NCBI GenBank assembly: GCA_047975195.1
Contig: JBKEDB010000067.1
Location: 1-29,264 of the forward strand
Direction of reading: 5' to 3'
Length of the DNA stretch: 29,264 nt
Source: Cumulibacter sp047975195
GTDB lineage: Bacteria; Actinomycetota; Actinomycetes; Mycobacteriales; Antricoccaceae
A model generated the notes under the pieces. The model had not been told where the DNA came from. It was given only the letters and a program-made list of their open reading frames with translations, and did no database searches. Positions 1 through 6,278 of this stretch are shown one piece after another (positions within the stretch are counted from its first letter, which is position 1; every line of letters starts with the position of its first letter). The position numbers and the translations under genes were made by a program.

Positions 1-81
1 CATGCGCGAAGACTACGTCGGCGCCCCGCGGTCCGGGTAGGCATCGCAGCCCCACGGACTCACGGGATGCTGCGTCGTCTG
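1..81. other. Window edge, no confident gene
   Basis: The plus frame beginning at base 2 is open from the window edge to a TAG at 38-40 and would encode a short tail ending in GAPRSG. This could be the 3' end of a gene lying mostly outside the window, but twelve codons are too few to judge. Nothing else is recognisable before the stop codon of the minus-strand gene at 82-84. Confidence 0.15.
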
Positions 82-636
82 TCAGCGGACCGGGACGCGG
101 CCGTCAAGCAGGAGGTCGGCGCGGGCTCGGGTGTCGTTCGCCGCGAAATGGTCAGTCTCTTGGTCAGCCCACTGCTGCCAGTGCGGCTCGTACGTCGCAC
201 CGTCGCGGGCCATCGCGCGCTCGTGCCGAACCGCCGCAGGGGCATCGACGAAGACGAGGAAATCGACTAAGTCAGCTAACGCAAGTGCACCGCACCCGCA
301 CCCTTCCACGACGATGGTCACGCTAGCGGCCCGATCCAGCGGCGCACCCCACTGGCTGCTAGACCAGTCCCAGACGCGGTACTGAACGTCCTGACCAGCC
401 CGCAACTGCGCGAGGATGGGGCGCATCGTCTCGACGGACTCGGCAAGCCCGTCCCAACTCGCCACCACGTGATCCATCCGCACCAGAGTGTGCGGGCCGA
501 GCGCCCGGGCTGCTCGCTTGGCCAGTCGCGACTTGCCGGATCCCGACGGCCCGTCCAGCGCAACGACCAATGGCGTGCCCCGACGGCGACGCGACGAGAT
601 CTGGGACGTAATCGCCGCGAGGTCGTAGCTACTCAT
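82..636 (-). CDS. P-loop NTPase, uridine kinase/AAA-type small-molecule kinase-like
   Basis: A 184-residue cytoplasmic protein. A clear Walker A motif, GPSGSGKS at residues 29-36, follows a hydrophobic beta strand (LVVALD), the arrangement of the uridine kinase/adenylylsulfate kinase-like P-loop fold. The segment RMDHVVASWDGL near residue 53 sits where these kinases place a substrate-binding acidic residue. The stretch VTIVVEGCGCGA followed by DFLVFVDAP matches the usual fourth and fifth strands of the fold. The C-terminal half carries an Arg-rich lid-like segment (AVRHERAMARDG). The length is typical for actinobacterial proteins annotated as uridine kinase-like or (d)CMP kinase-like. The substrate cannot be told from sequence. 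The gene is divergent from the PH-domain gene, with 126 bp between them that contain a tandem duplication. The ATG at 636 is the first plausible start upstream of the P-loop. Confidence 0.75.
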   Translation of the reverse strand: MSSYDLAAITSQISSRRRRGTPLVVALDGPSGSGKSRLAKRAARALGPHTLVRMDHVVASWDGLAESVETMRPILAQLRAGQDVQYRVWDWSSSQWGAPLDRAASVTIVVEGCGCGALALADLVDFLVFVDAPAAVRHERAMARDGATYEPHWQQWADQETDHFAANDTRARADLLLDGRVPVR

Positions 637-676
637 CGGCTGATCGTATGGCTGCGTTATCGGTGCGGTCGTGAAG

Positions 677-748
677 GGGAGCTACGGGGCTGCACCTCTT
701 GCTCGGTTATGCGGGAGCTACGGGGCTGCACCCTTTGCTTGGCTATGA
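677..748. repeat. 36-bp imperfect tandem duplication
   Basis: Two adjacent 36-bp units, 677-712 and 713-748, agree at 31 of 36 positions by hand alignment. The first 20 bases of each (GGGAGCTACGGGGCTGCACC) are identical. The pair fills most of the gap between the divergent kinase and PH-domain genes and ends about 15 bp before the chosen PH start codon. Because 36 is a multiple of three, the plus frame stays open across it, which explains a spuriously long upstream extension of the PH reading frame. Confidence 0.85.
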
Positions 749-762
749 GAGACAATGGTGGT

Positions 763-1254
763 GTGAGCATCTCCAAGTCGAAAAATCCCGCTGGCACTGG
801 CCAGCCGATGCAGTTGATCGCGCGCCCGCGCAAGTTGATCATCTGGTCGGCCATCGCGGCTGTCGTGATCGCGCTGGTATTTATCATCATGGGCGTCATG
901 CTCAAGCGCTCCGAAGCGGGCACGATCTTCACGCTGGGTGACCAGATCGGTATCGGTGGCGTCGGCATTATCTTGGCCGCCGGATGCCTCATGTTCACCC
1001 GCCCGCGGGTGTGGGCCAACAGCACTCACATCACCGTCCGCAATGTCTTCCAGACCACGACGCTGCCGTGGGAGGTCGTCCGTGATGTGGGCGTTTCGCA
1101 AGGGTCAGCCTGGGGACTGCTGGACCTGCAGGACGACGATCAGCTGTCGATGCTCGGGTTGCAGGTTGCCGACGGTCAGAGTGCCGTTGACGGCATGCAC
1201 CGCCTGCGTGAGTTGCACGCGGCGGCGCTCGGGCTCGACGGCGACCAGTCGTGA
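763..1254 (+). CDS. Membrane-anchored PH domain-containing protein
   Basis: A 163-residue protein of a family common in actinobacteria. It has a short basic N-terminus (ARPRK), a first membrane segment at about residues 25-47, a short loop, and a second membrane segment at about 61-79. A cytoplasmic bacterial PH-like domain follows from about residue 80: RPRVWANSTHITVRN, then TLPWEVVRDVGVSQGSAWGLLDLQDDDQLSMLGLQ. The W-EV-V-DV and L-L-DD patterns fit the bacterial PH (bPH6-like) group; the molecular role of these proteins is unknown. I chose GTG 763; an in-frame ATG at 745 is possible, and neither has a strong Shine-Dalgarno. Starts further upstream would translate the tandem duplication and lack conservation signals. 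The stop overlaps the next gene as GTGA, so the two are probably translationally coupled. Confidence 0.75.
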   Translation: MSISKSKNPAGTGQPMQLIARPRKLIIWSAIAAVVIALVFIIMGVMLKRSEAGTIFTLGDQIGIGGVGIILAAGCLMFTRPRVWANSTHITVRNVFQTTTLPWEVVRDVGVSQGSAWGLLDLQDDDQLSMLGLQVADGQSAVDGMHRLRELHAAALGLDGDQS

Positions 1255-1685
1255 CCGGACCGCTCGGAGGCGAGGGTGAGCGTTCCTTGCCGCACAGCCT
1301 GGCCCAGAGCGCGGACGACGGGTTACCGGACCGCGACCTGAGCGAGGCGTTGTATGCCTGGGCGACCGCGTCGGGCGACACCAGCGCTCACCAGCAGCGA
1401 GTGATCGACGCCTTCCGGGTGGCGCGCTTGTATGTACCGGCGGTCGCGCCTGAAGCGGACAAACTCGGCATGATCGCCTTGCGGCGCGAGGACGGCATGA
1501 CCGCGGTCGCGGCGTTCACCGGAATTGAGGCGTTAGTGGCGTGGCGCCCCGATGCGCGGCCGCTACCGCACGTGGGTTCGGTGCTCGCAGCGATGGCGAA
1601 GGACGACGGACACACGATGTGCGTACTCGATATCGACGGCCCGATCACCGCGACGCTGCCGATCGACACCATTCTCGGCGGCTAG
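1251..1685 (+). CDS. SseB family protein
   Basis: A 144-residue protein resembling the SseB N-terminal domain proteins found just upstream of infC in many actinobacteria. Family-like features are LSEALYAWATASGD (residues 30-43), the segment VIDAFRVARLYVPAV, the charged KLGMIALRREDGMTAVAAFTG beta hairpin, and the motif EALVAWRPDARPLPHVG. There is no signal peptide or membrane segment. The function in actinobacteria is unknown; the name comes from an enhanced serine-sensitivity phenotype in Escherichia coli. The GTG start overlaps the stop of the PH-domain gene, so the two form a small operon. Its 3' end is followed by a 621-bp gene-free region before infC, so it is probably not cotranscribed with infC. 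Confidence 0.75.
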   Translation: MTGPLGGEGERSLPHSLAQSADDGLPDRDLSEALYAWATASGDTSAHQQRVIDAFRVARLYVPAVAPEADKLGMIALRREDGMTAVAAFTGIEALVAWRPDARPLPHVGSVLAAMAKDDGHTMCVLDIDGPITATLPIDTILGG

Positions 1686-1804
1686 TGGCCGCGCGGCCCG
1701 TATCTGCAGCCCCGCCAGTAGTCCGGACAGCCCGGCGCCTTCGGCGTGGGGTGTGGTGCTCCAAGCGACGTTCGCCTGCGAGAGTGGGGAACTTTCCCCA
1801 CGCC
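1686..1804. other. Non-coding spacer with small dyads
   Basis: No gene is seen. Directly after the SseB stop codon lies a 12-bp perfect palindrome (GGCCGCGCGGCC, 1687-1698). Just before the tandem repeat there is a hairpin with 7-bp arms at 1784-1790 and 1795-1801 (GTGGGGA/TCCCCAC) and a 4-nt loop. Neither has a T-tract; either might contribute to termination of the upstream pair. Confidence 0.45.
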
Positions 1805-1957
1805 GAACACCCGAAGCCCACACCGAACACCGAAGTCCGCGTTGAACCTCGAACCCCACGCTGAACACCGAACCCCACGCTGAACACCGAACCCCACGCT
1901 GAACACCGAAGTCCGGGTCGAACGCCGATGCACACGCAGACCGCCGAAGCCACGTTG
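1805..1957. repeat. 19-bp tandem repeat (minisatellite), 7-8 units
   Basis: Units begin at 1805, 1825, 1844, 1863, 1882, 1901 and 1920, with a more degenerate one at 1939. The central three are closest to GAACACCGAACCCCACGCT; the outer ones drift (for example GAACACCGAAGTCCGGGTC at 1901). The first unit is 20 bp and the rest are 19 bp. Since 19 is not a multiple of three, any reading frame cycles through three frames and gives low-complexity Val/Gly/Arg/Ser protein, which I treat as non-coding. The array lies about 350 bp upstream of the infC start. Confidence 0.9.
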
Positions 1958-1995
1958 ACGCGGGAGCCGGGCGCCGCGCGGACGTCGCGGTCAAT

Positions 1996-2012
1996 CCGAG
2001 ATCTGATCTCGG
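1996..2012. other. Perfect 7-bp hairpin upstream of infC
   Basis: CCGAGAT at 1996-2002 and ATCTCGG at 2006-2012 form a perfect stem with a 3-nt loop. No T-tract follows. It could be a weak factor-assisted terminator separating the SseB gene from infC, or a protein-binding dyad. A second dyad, CCGCCC 2033-2038 with GGGCGG 2050-2055, lies between it and the likely infC promoter. Confidence 0.4.
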
Positions 2013-2071
2013 CGGCCGCGATGTGACCCGGACCGCCCGCCGCTGCGCTGGGCGGAACGGGCAGATGCGTG

Positions 2072-2306
2072 TAGTCTTATTCACTGCGACCAAGCGGTAG
2101 ACGGTTCTGCCGCCCAGCAAGTGGAGTTCACTCCCACCTGAGCGTTCGTAGGTTCACCACCTTCACGCCTTGGGTCACGAGGTCGATGTGGCCGTATTGA
2201 TGGGCACATCTGAAGTTGGCATTGGCCAACGTCGTCCGCATCGGACGCCTCGGAAGTGATTTCCTCCTGCAACGTTGCGACAGTGATCAGCTACTGAGGA
2301 GGACCC
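2072..2306 (+). promoter_or_regulatory. infC promoter region and structured 5' leader
   Basis: A possible -10 (TAGTCT, 2072-2077) would start a leader of roughly 220 nt; no convincing -35 is seen. Three structures are visible. Stem-loop 1 is GCGGTAGA 2094-2101 with TCTGCCGC 2106-2113 (8 bp including one G-U). Stem-loop 2 is CGTCCG 2233-2238 with CGGACG 2242-2247 and a 3-nt loop. Third, TCCTCCT at 2262-2268 is perfectly complementary to AGGAGGA at 2297-2303, which is the infC Shine-Dalgarno. The intervening bases can form two further short helices: the palindrome GCAACGTTGC 2269-2278, and CAGT 2281-2284 with ACTG 2293-2296. The fold would hide the ribosome-binding site. Autogenous control by IF3 or L20 is known in other bacteria; its operation here is inference. 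Confidence 0.6.
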
Positions 2307-2891
2307 ATCAGCGTCGAGCCACGTATTAACGAGCGCATCCGCGTCCCAGAGGTGCGGCTTGTCGGCCCCGAAGGCGAGCAGGTCGGCATTGTCAAGATTG
2401 AAGATGCATTGCGCCTAGCGCAGGAGGCCGATCTCGACCTAGTCGAGGTTGCCCCCGACAGCCGCCCGCCGGTGGCGAAGCTCATGGACTACGGCAAGTT
2501 CAAGTATGAGGCCGCGCAGAAAGCACGTGAGGCGCGCCGTAACCAGTCACTGACGGTCATCAAGGAGATGAAACTCCGCCCGAAGATCGATCAGCACGAT
2601 TACGACACCAAGAAGGGCCACGTCGTTCGCTTCCTGAAGGCAGGCGACAAGGTCAAGATCACCATCATGTTCCGCGGACGCGAGCAGTCGCGCCCCGAGC
2701 TCGGTTTCCGTCTGCTACAGAAGTTGGCGGACGACATCGAGGAACTCGGCTTCGTTGAGTCTGCGCCGAAGCTCGATGGCCGAAACATGATCATGGTGGT
2801 CGCGCCGCATCGCAGCAATGCGACCCGCAAGCACCCGGTCAAGGCGCAGCCGGACACGAAGACCAACGACGGTGCTGCCCGCGGGCAGTAA
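2307..2891 (+). CDS. infC: Translation initiation factor IF-3
   Basis: A protein of about 194 residues with both IF3 domains. The N-terminal domain reads NERIRVPEVRLVGPEGEQVGIVKIEDAL and DLVEVAPDSRPPVAKLMDYGKFKYE. A basic linker (QKAREARRNQ) follows, then the C-terminal domain with KLRPKIDQHDYDTKK, FLKAGDKVKITIMFRGRE and MIMVVAPH. IF3 binds the 30S subunit, prevents premature 50S joining and proofreads the start codon. Homology begins before the first in-frame GTG (2352), so the start must lie upstream; the only position placed behind the strong Shine-Dalgarno (AGGAGGA 2297-2303) is ATC at 2307, reading ISVEPRINERI. Rare AUU/AUC starts are known for infC and allow IF3 to repress its own translation. 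The C-terminal tail after NATRKHPVK is a species-variable extension. rpmI follows after 64 nt. Confidence 0.95.
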   Translation: MSVEPRINERIRVPEVRLVGPEGEQVGIVKIEDALRLAQEADLDLVEVAPDSRPPVAKLMDYGKFKYEAAQKAREARRNQSLTVIKEMKLRPKIDQHDYDTKKGHVVRFLKAGDKVKITIMFRGREQSRPELGFRLLQKLADDIEELGFVESAPKLDGRNMIMVVAPHRSNATRKHPVKAQPDTKTNDGAARGQ

Positions 2892-2955
2892 CGGCGTTCT
2901 CGCCGGCCGTATTGACTCGGCCCGGCACGCAACCGATTAAGGAAATCGACCCCAG

Positions 2956-3150
2956 ATGCCAAAGCAGAAGACCCACAAGGGCACCGCCAAGCGCGTACGC
3001 GTGACCGGTTCAGGCAAGCTCGTTCGCGAGCGCTCCAACCGCCAGCACAAGTTCGAGTACAAGACCTCGCGCCGCAAGCGTCGTCTTGACGGCATCGAGG
3101 TGCTCAGCCCGGCCGACACCAAGCGCATGAAGAAGCTGCTGGGCAAGTAG
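2956..3150 (+). CDS. rpmI: 50S ribosomal protein L35
   Basis: A 64-residue, very basic protein of full L35 length. It begins MPKQKTHKGTAKRVRVTGSGK and contains the conserved RRKRRLDG segment, ending KRMKKLLGK. L35 is a small component of the large ribosomal subunit. AAGGAA, about 10 nt upstream, serves as ribosome-binding site for ATG 2956. It lies between infC and rplT in the classic IF3-L35-L20 operon order, and is probably cotranscribed with and controlled alongside infC. Confidence 0.97.
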   Translation: MPKQKTHKGTAKRVRVTGSGKLVRERSNRQHKFEYKTSRRKRRLDGIEVLSPADTKRMKKLLGK

Positions 3151-3190
3151 CCCTCGACACTCGTACTTACCTGAAGGACTGAAGAAACTC

Positions 3191-3568
3191 ATGGCACGTG
3201 TAAAGAGGGCTGTAAACGCCCACAAGAAGCGCCGCGCAATTCTCGAGCAGGCCAGCGGCTACCGCGGCCAGCGCTCACGCCTGTACCGCAAGGCCAAGGA
3301 GCAGGTGCTGCACTCGGCGACCTACTCCTACCGCGATCGCAAGGCGAAGAAGGGCGACTTCCGTCAGCTGTGGATCCAGCGCATCAACGCTGGCGCCCGC
3401 GCGAACGGAATGACCTACAACCGCTTCATCCAGGGCCTGCGTGCCGCTGGGGTAGAGGTTGACCGCAAGATCCTGGCCGACCTGGCAGCCACCGATGAAG
3501 CCGCTTTCGCGGCGCTCGTCGAGGTCGCCAAGGCCAACGTTCCTGCGCAGGCCAAACCCGCCGCCTAA
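3191..3568 (+). CDS. rplT: 50S ribosomal protein L20
   Basis: A 125-residue, strongly basic protein of typical L20 length. The long basic N-terminal helix region (MARVKRAVNAHKKRRAILEQ, then ASGYRGQRSRLYRKAKEQ) is followed by the globular part with DFRQLWIQRINAGARANGMTYNRF, GLRAAGVEVDRKILADLA and an Ala/Lys-rich tail. L20 binds 23S rRNA early in large-subunit assembly, and in several bacteria represses its own operon by binding the leader mRNA. An AAGGACTGAAG ribosome-binding region precedes the ATG. The stop codon is only 4 nt from the GTG of the downstream methyltransferase. Confidence 0.97.
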   Translation: MARVKRAVNAHKKRRAILEQASGYRGQRSRLYRKAKEQVLHSATYSYRDRKAKKGDFRQLWIQRINAGARANGMTYNRFIQGLRAAGVEVDRKILADLAATDEAAFAALVEVAKANVPAQAKPAA

Positions 3569-3572
3569 GTAG

Positions 3573-4427
3573 GTGCCGCAACACAACGAGAACCAGCAAC
3601 CCGGGCCGATCGCCACGCAGCGATCTGCCCGGGTTGCTGCTTCCCGCAAACTTCTACGGCGCGCTGGCCGCCGCAACGCGGCCGCGTTCCTGGCGGATGG
3701 TCCACAGGCCGTCCGTGAGGCGCTGCGATTTCACGACGACACGCAGCATTCGGTCGTCGTGCGCGTCGAGGAGGTCTTCGTCGACGCCGAACTGGCCGAT
3801 CGCCACGCCGAACTCCTGGCGTTGGCCCGCCAGGCGTCAATTCCGGTGCGCTACGCCGACTCACCGGCGATGCGTTCGCTGAGCGACGCTGTGACGCCGC
3901 AGGGAGTCGCCGCGCGATGTGCGCTGCTCGAGACAACGTTGCCGCGGTTCACCGCTGCCGGCCCGCGACTGGTCGCCGTTCCGGTTGAGGTGCGTGATCC
4001 TGGCAATCTCGGCACGATCATTCGCTGCGCCGACGCCTCCGGGGCGGACGGCGTCGTTGTACTCGGCGATAGCGTTGACATGCATAACCCGAAGGCAGTC
4101 CGCGCCAGCGCCGGGTCGGTGTTCCATGTGCCTGTTGCCCATCAGAGCGATCCGGCGGCTGGGATCGAAGCGCTGCGTAGCGCGGGGCTGCAGATCGTGG
4201 CTACCGAGGGCGAGGCGCTGACCAGCCTGGACGATCTCGTCGACGATGGCGCTCTAGCGCGGCCAACGGCCTGGTTATTCGGCAACGAGGCGGCAGGGCT
4301 TCCTGAGGAGATCGCCGGCCTCGCCGACATTCGGGTCCGGATTCCTATTCGCGGGTTAGCCGAGTCGCTCAACCTTTCGACGGCGGCAGCTGTCTGTCTA
4401 TTCGCCTCTGCGCGCGCCCAGCGCTGA
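3573..4427 (+). CDS. TrmH/SpoU-family RNA 2'-O-ribose methyltransferase (TsnR-like)
   Basis: A 284-residue SPOUT methyltransferase that would methylate a ribose 2'-OH in RNA, most likely 23S rRNA, using S-adenosylmethionine. The N-terminal SpoU substrate-binding domain (about residues 20-115) has the typical SARVAASRKLLRRAGRRNAAAFLADGPQAV opening. The three SPOUT motifs are all present: DPGNLGTIIR (142-151), LFGNEAAGLP (235-244) and IPIRGLAESLNLSTAAAV (257-274). The gene follows rplT as tsnR does in mycobacteria. The only in-frame start before the conserved N-terminus is GTG 3573, which has no Shine-Dalgarno, so translation probably depends on coupling to rplT. A 19-bp hairpin (3594-3639) covers codons 8-23 and is an unusual obstacle at this position. 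Confidence 0.88.
   Translation: MPQHNENQQPGPIATQRSARVAASRKLLRRAGRRNAAAFLADGPQAVREALRFHDDTQHSVVVRVEEVFVDAELADRHAELLALARQASIPVRYADSPAMRSLSDAVTPQGVAARCALLETTLPRFTAAGPRLVAVPVEVRDPGNLGTIIRCADASGADGVVVLGDSVDMHNPKAVRASAGSVFHVPVAHQSDPAAGIEALRSAGLQIVATEGEALTSLDDLVDDGALARPTAWLFGNEAAGLPEEIAGLADIRVRIPIRGLAESLNLSTAAAVCLFASARAQR
3594..3639 (+). terminator. Long hairpin at the rplT/methyltransferase junction
   Basis: Arms 3594-3606 (CAGCAACCCGGGC) and 3627-3639 are perfectly complementary over 13 bp. After a single mismatch, an inner helix of 6 bp (GATCGC 3608-3613 with GCGATC 3620-3625) closes a 6-nt loop. No T-tract follows. It lies inside the first codons of the methyltransferase, 25 nt after the rplT stop. 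It may act as an attenuator or RNA-stability element separating the ribosomal-protein message from the downstream gene. Confidence 0.6.
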
Positions 4428-4443
4428 ACGACGGCTAACGAAA

Positions 4444-4478
4444 AACTGTGGTGGACGGCGATGCCGTCCACCACAGTT
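4444..4478. terminator. Bidirectional terminator, perfect 16-bp stem
   Basis: AACTGTGGTGGACGGC (4444-4459) pairs perfectly with 4463-4478 across a GAT loop. It is 16 nt from the plus-strand methyltransferase stop (4427) and 16 nt from the minus-strand transporter stop (4495). A-rich sequence lies on the left flank (4441-4445) and TTCTT at the right end, so it can serve transcripts arriving from either side. Confidence 0.88.
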
Positions 4479-4494
4479 CTTACCGGCTGAGGTG

Positions 4495-6078
4495 TTAGTC
4501 CGACTTTGCTACGTGACGCATGTTCGGCAGGCCGCTCGTGTGCTGCGCGACGCCGGATATATCGTCACCGAAGGCCGCGGCGAGGTGGATCATGCACACC
4601 GGAACCATCGCCGGCGGCCGTTCCATCCAGTGCTCGACCATCTTCGAGTAGCCCTTATTGCGCTCGGCCGGATCCAGCGACGCGGCACCTTCCTTCGCGT
4701 ACTTCTCCATCTCCTCGTCGTACTCGCCGCCGGGATTCTGGGGAGCGTTAGGCGCGAGGAACGATCCCCACAACATGTTCGGATCAGTGATACCGGTAGT
4801 GACCGCGCTGGTGGTCGGGGCGGTCTTGTCAATCATGAATTCCTGGACCAGCTGCTCGCTCGGCATCGGGCGCACGTCGACAGTGATCCCGACGTCGGCG
4901 AGATTGTCCTGTACGACCTCCGCAAACTTGGTGTAGATCGTGACGTTCGGCGTGAGCGTGTCGATCTTCAGATCGGTCACGCCTTCGGCCTCAAGGATTT
5001 CCTTGGCCTTTTCCGGGTCGTACGGGTATTCGTCGAGTCCGTCGCCAATCTCCTCGTTGTACGCCACCCCATCCTTGGGGAAGGGGGTCGCCTGTGGGGT
5101 GCACAGTCCGTCGTACAGCCCCTGGGAAATGCCCTCGCGATCGATTGCCATGTTCAGCGCCTTGCGCACTTCAATGTTGTCGAACGGAGGCATAGCGGAG
5201 TTCATGCCCATGACGAGGAACAGCGAACTGGGCTTGATCACCGGCAAGAGTCCGGCTTCCTGCACGGTGTTTACCTGATCCGGGTTGACCTGAGCGCCGT
5301 CGAGTTCGCCGGAGACAAGCGCGTTGTAACGGGCCTGATCGTCGGCGATGAACTTGTGCACACGCTTCGCGACGTTCTGGGCGGTGGGGTCCCAGTAATC
5401 GGGGGTACGTTCGTACGTCGCTTCGACCCCGGGCGAAATAGCGGTCGTCACGTAGGGGCCGATGCCGACCGGCTCATCATCGATCACCCCGGACTCGACG
5501 GCCTTGGGCGAGACGACCATGCCGCCGCGGGTTGACAGCGACACCTGCAGCGCGCCGATGCTGCCATCCGTGTCGACCTTTAAGGTCATGTCGTCTACGG
5601 CCTCGACATCGGTGACCATCGAGAGTTCGCCCGCGATGCGGCTTCCCTCGGCGCGGTTCCGGTCGAGGTTGAACTTGGCCGCCTCGGCATCCCACGGTGT
5701 GCCGTCTGAGAAGGTCAGTCCTTCTCGCAAGTGCATCGTGACGGAGGTGCCGTCGTCATTGGGAACGTAGTCGGTCACCAGGCCGGGCTCCGGGCCGTCG
5801 ACGCCTTCGATGAACAGGCCGTCGTACACCGGAATGTAGAAGATTCGGTCGGCCGCGCTCGTGCTCTTGGTCGGATCCCAGCTTGGCGGGAACGCCGTAT
5901 AGCCGAACGTGAACGTCGCGTCTTCGTTGAAGTCGTCAGCCAGCGCGATCTCGCTCGGATACTCGTTTGTGTCCGGCTCGGTGCTGCTTGAGGGTGCGTC
6001 ACCGCATCCTGCGAGCGCTACCGCTGCTGCCATGGCGATCGCGCCAATACCGAACCGCCTGTGTGCCCAACGTGACAT
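4495..6078 (-). CDS. ABC transporter substrate-binding lipoprotein, family 5 (peptide/nickel/opine type)
   Basis: A 527-residue solute-binding protein of usual family length. The start is MSRWAHRRFGIGAIAMAAAVALAGC: a lipoprotein signal peptide with lipobox LAGC and lipidated Cys25. ATG 6078 is chosen because AGGAGG lies 7-12 nt upstream and because it places the signal peptide at the N-terminus. Family 5 features include FGYTAFPPSWDPTKS, PEPGLVTDYVPNDDGTSVTMHLREGLTFSDGTPWDAEAAKFNLDRN, IGPYVTTA, VRKALNMAIDREGI and the C-terminal domain ending in NMRHVAKSD. It would sit on the outer face of the membrane and deliver an oligopeptide-like or other small ligand to a permease. No permease or ATPase gene is nearby, so it is an orphan here. 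It is divergent from an amidase gene; a shared substrate is inference. Confidence 0.9.
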   Translation of the reverse strand: MSRWAHRRFGIGAIAMAAAVALAGCGDAPSSSTEPDTNEYPSEIALADDFNEDATFTFGYTAFPPSWDPTKSTSAADRIFYIPVYDGLFIEGVDGPEPGLVTDYVPNDDGTSVTMHLREGLTFSDGTPWDAEAAKFNLDRNRAEGSRIAGELSMVTDVEAVDDMTLKVDTDGSIGALQVSLSTRGGMVVSPKAVESGVIDDEPVGIGPYVTTAISPGVEATYERTPDYWDPTAQNVAKRVHKFIADDQARYNALVSGELDGAQVNPDQVNTVQEAGLLPVIKPSSLFLVMGMNSAMPPFDNIEVRKALNMAIDREGISQGLYDGLCTPQATPFPKDGVAYNEEIGDGLDEYPYDPEKAKEILEAEGVTDLKIDTLTPNVTIYTKFAEVVQDNLADVGITVDVRPMPSEQLVQEFMIDKTAPTTSAVTTGITDPNMLWGSFLAPNAPQNPGGEYDEEMEKYAKEGAASLDPAERNKGYSKMVEHWMERPPAMVPVCMIHLAAAFGDDISGVAQHTSGLPNMRHVAKSD

Positions 6079-6278
6079 ACAAATACCTCCTGTGAGTGGG
6101 GTTACATGTACTCTCGCCGGAACCCTCGCACATAGTGGGCGTTCGTTACAAACTTGAGACCCGCCTGCAGCGCTGAGCCCATGTTCGCGCCGCTGCCACA
6201 CCACTAAGGCAGATACTTCGCGTGGTCGCGGGGCTGATCGTGTGCGGATGTCATCATGGGGTGGAGCGAAGGGGCGCC

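Noticed and set aside
469..762. Long N-terminal extension of the PH-domain protein from 469.
   Set aside because: It would run antisense into the kinase gene and through the 36-bp duplication, and lacks similarity or ribosome-binding context.
1645..1953. Minus-strand frames with repetitive Val-Gly-Phe-Gly and Cys-Ser-Ala-Trp-Gly peptides.
   Set aside because: They are translations of the 19-bp tandem repeat in rotating frames, not a repeat protein.
1805..1957. CRISPR array.
   Set aside because: The units are contiguous 19-mers without spacers, and no cas gene is present.
2200..2259. Small plus-strand ORF of 19 codons in the infC leader.
   Set aside because: No ribosome-binding site and no conserved features; the region is better explained as structured leader RNA.
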